Shown: in pieces, positions 1 through 11,885 of the stretch
How the letters are laid out: every line of letters starts with the position of its first letter
Numbering within the stretch: position 1 is the first letter of the stretch
Assembly: GCA_024347235.1 (NCBI GenBank)
Contig: AP025283.1
Span: 1,178,001-1,242,000, forward strand
Direction of reading: 5' to 3'
From: Aliamphritea spongicola
Lineage (GTDB): Bacteria; Pseudomonadota; Gammaproteobacteria; Pseudomonadales; Balneatricaceae
Length of the DNA stretch: 64,000 nucleotides
Translations under genes and position numbers: made by a program
The notes under the pieces: model-generated
Told to the model about the DNA's origin: nothing
Databases searched by the model: none
Seen by the model: only the letters and a program-made list of their open reading frames with translations

Positions 1-48
1 AAATGGAAAATTGCTTATGAAGGTGCTCCCGGCAAAGGGATACCATAG
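1..48 (+). CDS. C-terminal tail of an unidentified protein (partial)
   Basis: Frame 1 is open from the first base to a TAG at 46-48 and encodes about 15 residues ending in GAPGKGIP. It is followed about 20 bases later by a strong hairpin, which is what one expects at the end of a real gene. Too little is present to name a family; it could also be chance. Confidence 0.35.
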   Translation, partial: KWKIAYEGAPGKGIP

Positions 49-67
49 GTCTTTACAGATAGTATTT

Positions 68-93
68 AAAACCACGTAATTTACGTGGTTTTT
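68..93. terminator. Bidirectional intrinsic terminator
   Basis: A perfect inverted repeat with arms AAACCACGTAA and TTACGTGGTTT, flanked by A and T runs on the two sides, lies between the plus-strand tail at 1-48 and the end of the minus-strand DsrE-like gene. The symmetry suits termination from both directions. Confidence 0.75.
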
Positions 94-538
94 ATGGGCG
101 TACGTAAATATATCCTTGCTGTTGTAAAGCAACGATAGCAGGTAATCCTGCCTGAACCCGGTCTTCAGCTTCTGCACCGTATATATCATCAATTGTTTTG
201 TTATAAGCGTCGAGTGTATTCCCACAGAATAATAACTGTGCACCTTCCAGTCTGATGGTATCAAGGAGGATTTGTTTCGCTTCATCTTCACTGGCGGAAA
301 GGAAGTATTCCAGGGTATCACCGTGAATCATAACTTTAAGGTCTATGTTCTCTTCACCAACGGCGGCAAGGTGATTGCTTATATTTGTGAAGGTGGCATT
401 TATGCGGGAAGCTTCAGAATAATTTATATGATAAATGACTTTTTGGGGTGGGTAAGTTTGTTCAGCAAAGCTGGTATTAATGGTTATGCTGACCAGTAAT
501 ACAGCGGCTGTAAGGATGCGGTACAGAAAGATAGACAT
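92..538 (-). CDS. Secreted DsrE/DsrF-like family protein
   Basis: A 148-residue protein. Residues 1-25 form a signal peptide (hydrophobic core LTAAVLLVSI, cleavage probably after SFA), so the mature protein is expected in the periplasm. The rest has the DsrE-fold pattern: a beta strand KVIYHIN, an N-rich helix, a second strand DLKVMIHG followed by an L-rich helix, and a strand ending LLFCGNT with one cysteine. DsrE-like proteins act in sulfur relay or are uncharacterised; the periplasmic members have no settled function. The gene is intact and stands alone, with terminators on both sides. Family assignment is from fold pattern and motif memory only. Confidence 0.7.
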   Translation of the reverse strand: MSIFLYRILTAAVLLVSITINTSFAEQTYPPQKVIYHINYSEASRINATFTNISNHLAAVGEENIDLKVMIHGDTLEYFLSASEDEAKQILLDTIRLEGAQLLFCGNTLDAYNKTIDDIYGAEAEDRVQAGLPAIVALQQQGYIYVRP

Positions 539-588
539 AAAAACCGATAGTTTCGTTAAAAATATAACGAATAGCCTATCGGTTTTTA
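539..588. terminator. Intrinsic terminator after the OmpA-family gene
   Basis: Arms AAAACCGATAG and CTATCGGTTTT flank a second, nested inverted repeat (TTCGTT/AACGAA). Read on the minus strand it follows the stop of the OmpA-family gene at 599 and precedes the start of the DsrE-like gene at 538, so those two genes are probably transcribed separately. Confidence 0.7.
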
Positions 589-598
589 CTGTCAGGAA

Positions 599-1219
599 TT
601 ACTGGCTAACAGTAACCTTGTTCTGACCTTCGATTACAACTTCTACACGACGGTTAGCGCGCAGGCAGCTGATCTGGCTAGCGCCTGATTCAGCACAAGT
701 GCGAACAGGGTCTGCTTCACCGTAGTGGTGAGAAACGATGTTAGAAGTGCTAACACCTGCATTAGTCAGTGCAGCTTCTACCGCTTTAACACGACGCTCA
801 GACAGCGCGTTGTTGTAGTTGTTGCTACCGATATCATCGGTGTAACCGCTTAAACGGATTGCATCCAGCTTTTCCAGAGAGTTCGCGTAGTTAGCGATGT
901 CACTAACGGAATCTACTTTAGAGCTGTCAAAAGCGAAGTTAACAACAAATGATTTAGTTTCAGAAACCATCATCACTTTAGTTTTTGGCTCTTCTTTAGC
1001 CATAACTTTTGGTGCTGGTTCTGGTGCCGGTTCTGCGCCACAGTCAACAGTACGGTCTTCAGCTTTGAACTCGGAAATCTGCCAGCATTCACCGGCGCTT
1101 GTTTTCCAGTTAGTGTCAGAAGAGTTTACTGCGTAACCAGTATGATCGTTGTGTGCCTGGGCAACACCGGAAAGGCCCATTGCTGTGATTAAACCAGCGC
1201 ACAGTGCAAGCTTTTTCAT
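599..1219 (-). CDS. OmpA-family outer membrane/peptidoglycan-binding protein
   Basis: A 206-residue protein with a clear signal peptide (MKKLALCAG..., cleavage after AQA at about residue 22). Residues about 23-65 form a short N-terminal part ending in an acidic/proline stretch (EPAPEPAPK). Residues about 90-200 are an OmpA C-terminal domain, with the beta strand VVNFAFDSSKVD, the LSGYTDD segment, the SERR peptidoglycan-binding helix and the terminal NRRVEVVI. Two cysteines (in RTCAESG and QISCLRAN) sit in the loop before NRRVE, as in many members. There is no N-terminal beta barrel: the protein is too short. It probably tethers the envelope to the murein. Intact; RBS AGGACG upstream of the ATG. 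Confidence 0.85.
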   Translation of the reverse strand: MKKLALCAGLITAMGLSGVAQAHNDHTGYAVNSSDTNWKTSAGECWQISEFKAEDRTVDCGAEPAPEPAPKVMAKEEPKTKVMMVSETKSFVVNFAFDSSKVDSVSDIANYANSLEKLDAIRLSGYTDDIGSNNYNNALSERRVKAVEAALTNAGVSTSNIVSHHYGEADPVRTCAESGASQISCLRANRRVEVVIEGQNKVTVSQ

Positions 1220-1355
1220 TGTTATACGTCCTTATGAGAGATCAAATAAAATCGGGTACATAATAAACCGCTATGTATACCAGATTAACCTGAACAGCAG
1301 CTAAATTTGTCCAAATTTGCCTCGAAAAACAGCCACTATTACTGCGTCAAGCAGC

Positions 1356-1653
1356 TTATGGTAATACTTTTTATACGGTTTGACTACTACCCGCTCGTAT
1401 ACCCCCTGGTGCAGATAAGGGTCATCGTTAGCCCATTCCTGCGCTGATTCCAGGGAATTAAACTCTGCGACAACCAGACTGCCGGTAAAACCGGCAGGGC
1501 CCGGTCTTCGCTGTCGATAGCTGGGTGAGGCCCGGCAATAAGAAGACGGCCTTCATCTTTAAGTGCAATCAGACGCTCGAGATGCGCAGGGCGGGCTGCC
1601 ATGCGCTGATCAAGTGTATTGGGTTTGTCTTCGCTGATGATTGCGTAAAACAT
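1356..1653 (-). CDS. yciI: YciI-family protein (frameshifted)
   Basis: The start reads [10 protein letters not shown] with the RPAHLERL and AGPHPA motifs typical of YciI (a dimeric ferredoxin-like fold; small-molecule role uncertain). The frame breaks near 1495. The next frame continues with [25 protein letters not shown] and KPYKK, matching the family. A second one-base loss in the A run near 1370 is needed to reach the usual VLP ending and the TAA at 1356-1358. Both breaks are in homopolymers. It lies immediately downstream of yciB, as in many gammaproteobacteria. Confidence 0.8.
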
Positions 1654-1665
1654 GTTCTGAATTCC

Positions 1666-2213
1666 TCAGTCGCTGTTTGTAGACTCGGTTTCGATGTGTT
1701 TGGAGATGTAAAACCCTTGCAACAGAATGAACAGGAAGGTGAGTCCCATCATGCCAAAGAGTTTAAAGTTCACCCAGGTTTCTTCATCCATAGTAAAGGC
1801 GACAAAGAGGTTGAGAGCTCCCAGGACAATATAGAAAACAACCCAGGCGTAATTAAGCTGGCGCCAGGCATACTGGGGTAACTGTATTGCGCTTTGCATC
1901 AGGCGCTGGATGATGGTTTTGTCGCCAATATACTGGCTGCCAAGGAAGGCGACAGCAAATAACCAGGTAACTACGGTTGGTTTCCACTGAATAAAGGTCT
2001 TATCCTGAAAGATAACTGTCGCGCCCCCAGTACAATCACCAGACCAAGGGTTACCAGCTGAATCATTTCAACCTTGCGGGTTTTGATCCAGGTATAGAGC
2101 ATCTGCAGCAGGGTGGCAGGGATCAGAACTGCGGTTGCTAAAATTATATCGTCCGTGCTTTTGTAAACGATAAAGAAGATAATAACCGGCAGGAAATCGA
2201 GTAATAGTTTCAT
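1666..2213 (-). CDS. yciB: Inner membrane protein YciB (septation protein A family; frameshifted)
   Basis: About 182 residues, almost all membrane-spanning. It starts MKLLLDFLPVI and continues with helices ILATAVLIPATL, LGLVIVLG, VVTWLFAVAFLG, WVVFYIVLGALNLFVAF and LFGMMGLTFLFILL, the family's five-helix layout. YciB (IspA/IspZ) is an inner membrane protein linked to cell-envelope and septum integrity. The reading frame breaks near 2024, where a run of five G should be six to give LGGATV. I chose the ATG at 2213 because it matches the family N-terminus. The gene is divergent from the PHP gene that starts at 2259. Confidence 0.85.
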
Positions 2214-2258
2214 GTGCGCTCGTCTTCGGAAAAATGCAATCAGTATAAAGTGAGCCTG

Positions 2259-3115
2259 ATGAGTTATAAACCCAATCTGGCGGAGGATTTCGCCTTTTCT
2301 GACCTTCATTGTCATTCTTATTGCTCTGACGGTGAATTATCACCCCGTCACTTAGTTGAACGGGCTGCAGAGAAAGGTGTCAGGATTTTAGCGTTAACCG
2401 ATCACGATACTGTTGATGGCGTTCAGGAGGCTAGAGCGGCCAGTCATGACTATGCACTTAAACTTATTCCCGGGGTTGAGTTAACGGCGTTGTGGGGAAG
2501 CGGGTTGTTCATATTGTCGGGCTGGGGTTTGATCCTGATAATTCTGAACTGCAGGCGTATCTCCATGACCTGAAAAGGCTGCGTGATCAGCGGGCCGAAC
2601 TTATTGCGGCCAGATTGGTAAAAAGGGTGTCCGGATTTACTTGAGAAGGCTCAGCAACTGGCCGGAGAGGGCCAGATTGGACGTCCGCATTTTGCTCAGG
2701 CAATGGTGGCAGCAAGGGTTGTGGATTCTCCGGCAAAGGCTTTCAGCTTATATTTAGGTGCAGGTAAGCCTGGTGATATTAAAGTTGATTGGCCTGATAT
2801 GGCTGCAGCCATTTCCTGCCTACACCAGGCGGGTGGATATGCGGTTTTAGCGCATCCGACAAAATATAAGCTTACCTTTACAAAAATCCGGGAGATGATT
2901 GCTGCATTTGCTGAGTCCGGAGGGGATGGAGTAGAAGCGCGCTATCCGGGGTTGATCCGGGGCAGACACGCCAAATTGAAATTGCTGCACAGCGGCATGA
3001 TTTATTACTGTCGGCGGGCAGCGATTTTCATTGCACCGGTTTTAGTTGGAGTGAGCTGGGAAAATATCCTAAAGTGCCAAATAGTGAAATGCATATTCTT
3101 CATAAGCTTCTCTGA
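2259..3115 (+). CDS. rnm: PHP-domain phosphoesterase, YciV/TrpH family (frameshifted)
   Basis: After repair about 285 residues, normal for the family. The metal-binding PHP motifs are visible: DLHCHSYCSDG near the start, LTDHDTVDG, PGVELTA, AHPTKY and SAGSDFH. Members act as 5'-3' exonucleases on short RNAs (RNase AM) or as 3',5'-nucleoside bisphosphate phosphatases. The ATG at 2259 begins MSYKPNLAED, fitting the family; an upstream in-frame ATG at 2214 would overlap yciB's start. The frame breaks near 2503, 2623 and 2960, each consistent with one missing base in a short run. yciO follows, as in Escherichia and Pseudomonas. Confidence 0.85.
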
Positions 3116-3235
3116 GATTGGCTGCAGCTAAATAATATTTCCTTTTTGTGTGGCATTACACGTCTGCTCTGTTGCTGAAGGCTATTATTCAGTAGAATTC
3201 TGTTCATCTTAGATAACCTTAATGCAGGTCTGATC

Positions 3236-3851
3236 GTGAGCCAATTTTTCCAGATTCACCCTGATACACCGCAAGCCCGTTTAATCAAACAAGCTGTTGA
3301 GATAATCAATAAAGGTGGTGTGGTCGTATACCCTACTGACTGTGCATATGCGCTGGGCTGTCATTTGGGTGATAAATCTGCGTTAGAAAAATAAAGCGTA
3401 TCCGAAAGCTTGATGATAAGCATAACTTTACCTTGGTATGTCGGGATTTATCCGATATAGGGACATATGCAAAAGTAGACAATGTCGCTTATCGGTTATT
3501 AAAAGCCCATACTCCGGGTGCGTATACTTTTATTTTAAATGCAACAACAGAAGTGCCTCGCCGGTTATTACATCCGAAGCGCCGTACAATCGGTTTACGT
3601 ATTCCCCAAAATACCATTGCACTGGAATTAATGGCTGCTCTGGGGAGCCGATTATGAGTACTTCACTGATTATGCCGGGTGATGATCAGCCTTTAACAGA
3701 TCCTTATGAAATTCGTGATCTTTTACAGCATGAAGTAGATTTGGTTATTGATGGTGGATATTGCGGTATGGAAGCGACGTCGGTAATTAATCTGGTCGAT
3801 GATGTGCCGGTTGTTGTACGTGAAGGCGCTGGCGATATTTCTGATTTCTAA
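3236..3851 (+). CDS. yciO: YciO (Sua5/YrdC-family protein; frameshifted)
   Basis: A GTG start gives MSQFFQIHPD, the classic YciO N-terminus. GGVVVYPTD, HNFTLVCRDLSDI and KRRTIGLRIP follow, then PIMSTSLIMPGD and a C-terminal DLVIDGG...VVREGAGD. These are the hallmarks of the YrdC/Sua5 fold that binds ATP and threonine in tRNA t6A synthesis; YciO itself is a paralogue with weak or uncertain activity. About 206 residues. Frames break near 3391 (A run) and 3648 (G run). It lies about 120 bases after the PHP gene. Confidence 0.88.
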
Positions 3852-3994
3852 ATATATAGTCTTATACTAAACTGGGATTGTAAGCTGATAAATATTTAAA
3901 TGGTGTTAGTTTTTCCTGATATATTCTTGAAAAGATATGATCAATGGAAAATAATATAAATCGTTTTTGTTTAGTATATCTTTGGATGGTGAAA

Positions 3995-4374
3995 ATGACT
4001 GATTTTGTAAAAATGCTGACCCGCAAAAACTCTCTGAGAAAGCAGTGTCAGGAATTAACAGCTGCAGAAATTGAAAAAGTTGTTACTGATCTGACCCTGA
4101 TTCTGGAAGAAAAGCGTGAAAGCGAACAGGCGATGATTGCCGCTGAGCAGGAGCGTCTGGATAAAATCGATGCAATCAGAAAAAGTATGCAGGAAGCAGG
4201 TATTGAACTTGATGATTTAATGGGCATGGTTGAAACCACAACTAAGAAAAAGTTGAGCCTAAGTATCAGGTTACTGATGAAGAAGGTGAGCAGCACTTCT
4301 GGTCTGGCCGTGGTCGTACACCGATTGCGTTCCAGAAGCATTTTGATAAAGGTTTTCCAAGGAAGATTGCTTAA
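3995..4374 (+). CDS. hns: H-NS family nucleoid-associated protein (frameshifted)
   Basis: About 126 residues after repair. Residues 1-80 form a charged coiled-coil helix (MTDFVKMLTRKNSLRKQCQ...), the oligomerisation part. The C-terminal half in the second frame reads YQVTDEEGEQHFWSGRGRTP, the H-NS DNA-binding core with the loop GRGRTP in place of the usual QGRTP. It then ends AFQKHFDKGF. H-NS proteins coat AT-rich DNA and silence it. The break is near 4252, where GG was read as G after a run of A. The start at 3995 fits the family better than the upstream ATG at 3944. It has its own terminator and is probably monocistronic. Confidence 0.88.
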
Positions 4375-4399
4375 TTAAATAAGCGCTTTATATACACAG

Positions 4400-4438
4400 A
4401 AAGCTCTCCGGCTTGGTTGTCGGAGAGCTTTTTTTCTT
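4400..4438 (+). terminator. Intrinsic terminator after the H-NS gene
   Basis: Arms AAGCTCTCCG and CGGAGAGCTT enclose a ten-base loop and are followed by a run of seven T. It lies 26 bases after the H-NS stop codon. Confidence 0.9.
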
Positions 4439-4484
4439 TTGAAATTTAAGCCGGAGTTATATTTCCGGTACTGAGGATGCGCAG

Positions 4485-5325
4485 ATGAGCGATGAGAAAT
4501 TGCAGAAAGTGCTGGCGCGTTCCGGGTTTGGTTCACGTCGTGAGATGGAACGGTGGATTGAAGCGGGGCGTATCCGGGTTAATGAACAGGTAGCAACGCT
4601 GGGGATCGTATTTCACCGAAAGATCAGGTGGAAATTGATGGTCACCCGAAAGATATGGTGTTTGACCGTAAGAGTGAACGCCGGGTACTGATTTATAATA
4701 AACCGCTGGGCGAGGTGTCCACGCGGCATGATCCCGAAGGTCGCAGCACGGTATTTGATCATCTGCCACCTCTGAAGCAGGGGCGCTGGATCGCAGTGGG
4801 TCGTCTTGATATCAATACTTCAGGTTTGCTGTTGTTTACGACTGACGGCGATTTGGCCAACAACCTGATGCATCCTTCTGCCAATATTGATCGTGAGTAT
4901 GCGGTCAGGGTTCTGGGCGATGTAGATGAAGATATGATCAAGCGTCTGAAGAAAGGCGTGCTGTTGGAAGACGGCATGGCGAAATTCACAGATGTTCAGT
5001 ATTTTGACGGCGCAGGTGCAAACAAGTGGTATCACGTTGTGGTGATGGAAGGCCGTAACCGTGAAGTTCGCCGTTTGTGGGAGTCTCAGGGTATTAAGGT
5101 AAGCCGGCTGAAGCGGGTGCGTTACGGGCCTTTCTTCCTGCCGAGCGAAGTTAAAGCAGGTACCTGGAAAGAGCTTGAGCAAAAAGAGATTAATCAGCTT
5201 TCCAATATGATGGGGATGAAGCAGAAGCGAAATAAAGCGCTGACGCCAAAGAGAAAGAAGCAGCTCAGCGGAGAGCTAAGCGGCAGAAGACCCGTCGCGA
5301 GGTAGGCCCCAAGCGCGCTGATTAA
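4485..5325 (+). CDS. rluB: 23S rRNA pseudouridine(2605) synthase RluB (frameshifted)
   Basis: About 280 residues. An N-terminal S4 RNA-binding domain ([18 protein letters not shown]) is followed by the RsuA/RluB catalytic domain. The motif [14 protein letters not shown] contains the catalytic Asp, and later motifs are DREYAVRV and [12 protein letters not shown] basic C-terminal tail is visible in the last frame ([18 protein letters not shown]). It isomerises a uridine in helix 89 region of 23S rRNA. Breaks lie near 4607 and 5244. In pseudomonads scpA/scpB usually precede rluB, but here the H-NS gene does. Confidence 0.92.
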
Positions 5326-5348
5326 GTGTGTGGGGCGAGTGAGTTACT

Positions 5349-5378
5349 AACGGCTACCAATTAGGTAGCCGTTTTTTG
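5349..5378 (+). terminator. Intrinsic terminator after rluB
   Basis: Arms ACGGCTACC and GGTAGCCGT with a five-base AT-rich loop and six T after the stem, 24 bases after the rluB stop. Confidence 0.9.
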
Positions 5379-5459
5379 TCCTTAGAAACAGAGTCTGTAC
5401 AGTTTGAAGCAGTTTCTGTTAGCAAAGTACTCTGGTTTCGGTGCGGCAGATAGCCGGGT

Positions 5460-6198
5460 CTACTGAGCGTTTAACGACTCGCCCTTAACATGCAGGCTGT
5501 CATCACCAAACAGGTACAGATATACAGGCATAATGTCTGCTGGCGCTGCAACCGTTGCCGGGTTTTCAGCAGGGTAGGCGTTGGCGCGCATATTGGTTCG
5601 GGTGGCTCCAGGATTAATACAGTTAACCCGGATGTTGGTAACGGACTCAAGCTCATCTGCCAGTATTTGCATCATGCCTTCAGTGGCAAACTTGGATACG
5701 CTGTAAGCCCCAGTACGCTTTGCCTTTGCGGCCTACGCTTGATGATGTAAATACAATAGAGGCATTTTCAGCAGCCTGTGTCAGAGACAGTAATGCCTGG
5801 GTGAGCATGAATGCGGCATTGACGTTCACCTGCATAACCCGTTGCCAGATGCTTGGGTCATAACCTTCCAGTGGTGTGCGCATGCCCAGCAGGCTGGCGT
5901 TGTGCAGAATACCGTCCAGTTTGCCGAACTCCTGTTCCAGCATGGCTGCGAGGCTGTCGTAATCGGTTTCGGTTGCTGATTCCAGATTCAGCGGCACGAT
6001 AGCTGCCTGAGGGTATCCGGCAGCTTCGATCTCGTCATACACGTATTCGAGTTTTTCTTCTGTGCGGCCCAGCAGGATAACTGTCGCACCATAGGAAGCG
6101 AAGCAAAGTGCTGCCGCGCGGCCGATTCCGTCACCGGCACCGGTGATCAGAATGTTCTTATTGGCGAGTAGGTTTGCCGGAGCCTGATAATCAAACAT
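5460..6198 (-). CDS. yciK: Short-chain dehydrogenase/reductase YciK (frameshifted)
   Basis: About 246 residues of the SDR fold. The NAD(P)-binding ITGAGDGIGR lies near residue 20, followed by LHNASLLG and the catalytic S in VFTSSSVG. The YxxxK motif YSVSK appears only after the frame break near 5732. A later motif is NPGATRTNMRA. The ATG at 6198 (MFDYQAP) has AGGAA eight bases upstream, whereas the longer start at 6225 sits against the end of the phosphatase gene. YciK's physiological substrate is not known. It is the last gene of a ubiG-mupP-yciK run, the same order as in Pseudomonas. Confidence 0.88.
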
Positions 6199-6228
6199 GG
6201 GTGTAGTTTCCTGAGTACGTGCCAAAGG

Positions 6229-6919
6229 TCAGTGAATATTGTAATGCCTGGCTAATAAAGGTTGCAGTTCGGTTGCCTGCGTTATGCAGTAGTTGCTGTT
6301 CCAGTCGGAAATGTCTTCATCGTCGTTAATGTAACCGTAAGCGGCGGCGATTGTCAGCATGCCGGCGCGGTTACCTGCTTCAATGTCACGGATATGATCG
6401 CCTACGTACACGCAGTGCTGCGGCTCGCAGTTAAGCTGTTGACAGGCAAGTAAAAGGCCTTCCGGATCGGGTTTTTGTACTGTATGTGTTCCGGGCAAAT
6501 GAGGCTGCCGGCTGAAGGCTGAAGATTGAGTTGTTTCATCAGCGGTTCGGTATATAACCAGGGTTTATTGGTGACTACCCCCATGGAATTGACTGCTCAC
6601 CCAGCCAGTGCAGCAGATCTGTAATGCCATTGAATGGGTGGCTGTCTACACAGGTTTGTTCTAAATACAGAGCCAGCATGCGGGCTTGCAGATCTTCCAG
6701 GCTGGCGGATATCGTACTTAAGTGTGCAGAAAATGCTGTTTCTACCATTGCGCGGGCGCCATCTGATACGGAAGGGAGCAGTGCTTCGTAGCTGATCGGC
6801 GGCAGATTTTGTTCTTCGCGCAGGATGTTGATAATACGATGAAAGTCAGCGGCAGTATCAATCAGAGTGCCGTCGAGATCGAAAAGAACGGCCTCGAGTT
6901 GCTTGCTATGAAGGGTCAT
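6229..6919 (-). CDS. mupP: HAD-family phosphatase, MupP/phosphoglycolate phosphatase-like (frameshifted)
   Basis: About 230 residues. HAD motif I is FDLDGTLIDT near residue 13; motif II (VVTNKP) and motif III (KPDPEGLLLAC, GDHIRDIEAG) are in the second and third frames. Breaks lie near 6590 (a G run) and 6482 (an A run). Position between ubiG and yciK matches pseudomonad mupP, which removes phosphate from N-acetylmuramic acid 6-phosphate during cell-wall recycling. Sequence alone cannot separate this from Gph, which hydrolyses 2-phosphoglycolate, so the symbol rests on synteny. Confidence 0.75.
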
Positions 6920-6978
6920 TGATTCTGGCCTGTTTGGCTTGGCGGGTGACGGCGCAGCCAGGGGCTGCGCATAAGATC

Positions 6979-7708
6979 TTAACTCAGTGCCGGTTTGCTG
7001 CAGGCAACCATGTAGTTAACGTCTACATCCCGTGGGTTTAGCCGGTAAGCTTTAGTAATCGGATTGTAGGTCAGGCCGGTAATTTCATTACTTTGCAGGC
7101 CAGCAGAACGAATCCAGTTAGCCAGCTCTGAAGGGCGGATGAATTTTTGAAGTCGTGAGTGCCTTTTGGAACCAGTTGCAAAATATGTTCAGCACCGACA
7201 ATCGCCATCAGATAGCTTTTCGGGTTGCGGTTAAGGGTCGAGAAGAAGACCTTGCCACCGGGTTTGACCAGCCGAGCGCAGGCTTCAACGATGGATGCCG
7301 GATCCGGAACGTGTTCCATCATTTCCATACAGGTCACAACGTCAAAACTGCCAGGCTGTTCTTCTGCCAGCTGTTCTACGGTTACCTGGCGGTAGCTGAC
7401 ACTGATGCCGCTTTCCAGGCCATGAAGCTTGGCTACCTTGAGAGGCTCTGCGCCCATATCGATGCCTGTTACTTCAGCACCGCGCTGAGCCATTGATTCT
7501 GACAGTATTCCGCCACCACAGCCAACATCCAGAACTTTTTGCCTGCCAGGCTTGCCTGTTTGTCGATAAAACCAACCCTCAGTGGATTGATGTCGTGAAG
7601 GGGTTTGAATTCACTTTCTTTATCCCACCACCGGCTGGCAAGTTCTTCGAATTTGGCGATCTCTTCAGGATCGATATTCGCGGAGTGCTGGTTGTTTGTG
7701 TCGCTCAT
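6979..7708 (-). CDS. ubiG: UbiG, ubiquinone O-methyltransferase (frameshifted)
   Basis: About 243 residues. [10 protein letters not shown] near the N-terminus and [10 protein letters not shown] are UbiG signatures. The SAM-binding motif [11 protein letters not shown] appears in a second frame (break near 7530). ITGIDMG-type motif [13 protein letters not shown] and [12 protein letters not shown] follow. The C-terminus ([15 protein letters not shown]) needs a second break near 7147 and ends at the TAA 6979-6981. UbiG performs both O-methylations in ubiquinone synthesis. It is the first gene of the minus-strand unit and is divergent from gyrA. Confidence 0.93.
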
Positions 7709-7892
7709 AGTCGTGACTGACCGTCGGTTAAAAATATTGGCGGGGATTTTAGCATTGCTGTCAGGACGAATACAAAAGCTTTCCCTGTAAGAACGAGCGA
7801 GCCGTAAAAATCTGCAGAAATGAGTTGTAATAAATGGATCGATCAGGTATGGCTCAAGGTCTTAATTTTGCGGGATTATTGCTGCATATTTA

Positions 7893-7901
7893 TGGTATAC
7901 T
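7893..7901 (+). promoter_or_regulatory. Extended -10 promoter element for gyrA
   Basis: TGGTATACT is an extended -10 (TGn plus TATACT) about 85 bases before the gyrA start. No good -35 is visible at the usual distance, which is typical for extended -10 promoters. Confidence 0.5.
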
Positions 7902-7939
7902 TCGGCGGTTCTGATCAGGGGTGTAACTGTATACCCTGA

Positions 7940-10623
<2,684 letters not shown>

Positions 10624-10635
10624 TATCTGATGGAT

Positions 10636-10668
10636 CAAAATGTGCGGCTTAAGCCGCACATTTTATTT
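10636..10668 (+). terminator. Intrinsic terminator after gyrA
   Basis: A perfect palindrome, TGTGCGGCTT/AAGCCGCACA, flanked by AAAA and TTTT, begins about 14 bases after the gyrA stop. It should separate gyrA from serC at least partly. Confidence 0.85.
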
Positions 10669-10759
10669 TAGGCAGATACTTAATTATGAGGCTGAAAAAG
10701 CCTTTAAAAGGTCTCAGAGAAGATCCTTCGGAAACAGTGTAAAAAGAAAAGTTGTAATA

Positions 10760-11846
10760 ATGACCATGACACGCAAATTTAATTTCAGCGCCGGTCCGGC
10801 GGCATTGCCTGAAGATGTTCTGCTTCGGGCGCAAACAGAGTTACTCGACTGGCAGGGAATGGGACTGTCAGTAATGGAAATGAGTCATCGCAGTCCTGAA
10901 TACGTAGGGGTTGCAAAAAGGCCGAGCAGGATTTGCGTGACTTGATGAATATTCCTGACAATTATCAGGTGCTGTTTATGCAGGGCGGGGCGACCAGCCA
11001 GTTCAGCATGATCCCTATGAACCTGATGGGAACAAAAACAAGCGCGGATTATATTAATACCGGCGACTGGTCGTCTAAGGCGATTAAAGAAGCTAAGCGC
11101 TATATAAATGTGAATGTGGCCGGCAGTACAGAAGATTCCAACTTTACCGGTGTTCCGGCACAGAGTGAGCTGAAACTGGATCCTGATGCCGCCTATGTGC
11201 ATTACACGCCGAATGAAACGATCCGCGGTGTTGAGTTCGATTACATTCCTGAGACTGGTGATGTGCCGCTGGTGGCTGATATGTCGTCGAATATCTTATC
11301 TGCCCCAGTGGATGTCAGCCGTTTCGGAATGATTTATGCCGGAGCGCAGAAAAATATCGGTCCGGCGGGTTTAACAGTTGTTATCATCCGCGACGATCTG
11401 TTACAGGCTCCAGTTGATAAAACCCCAACCCTGTTCAGCTATAAAGCGATTGCTGATGCTGATTCCATGTTAAATACACCCCAACCTTTGGCTGGTACCT
11501 GGCCGGGCTGGTGTTTGAATGGCTGAAGGAGCAGGGCGGTGTTCCTGCAATGGACCGCCTGAATGATCTGAAGGCTGAAAAACTGTACGGTTATATTGAT
11601 AACAGTGCGTTTTACTCTAACCCTGTCGACCTGGCCGTGCGTTCACGTATGAATGTACCTTTCATACTGGCCAGACCTGAACTGGACAAGCAGTTTTTGA
11701 ATGAAGCGACTGTAGCCGGCCTGTTAAATCTGGCAGGGCACCGTTCAGTTGGCGGTATGCGGGCGAGTATTTATAATGCTGTGCCTGAAGCGGCAGTCGA
11801 TGCTTTGATTGAGTTCATGCAAGACTTTGCTGAGGCCCATGGTTAA
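10760..11846 (+). CDS. serC: Phosphoserine aminotransferase SerC (frameshifted)
   Basis: About 362 residues, the normal size. The N-terminus [13 protein letters not shown] is diagnostic; [10 protein letters not shown] and the PLP-lysine segment [10 protein letters not shown] follow, then [14 protein letters not shown]. It converts 3-phosphohydroxypyruvate to phosphoserine, and also serves pyridoxal phosphate synthesis. Two breaks: near 10916 (A run) and 11482 (C run, [11 protein letters not shown]). It begins the serC-pheA-hisC-tyrA/aroA-cmk-rpsA cluster. Two ATG codons lie two codons apart (10760 and 10766); either could be used. Confidence 0.95.
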
Positions 11847-11885
11847 TCAGCTTAGGGTAAGAATAATAAGAGGTTGCTGTAAAAG

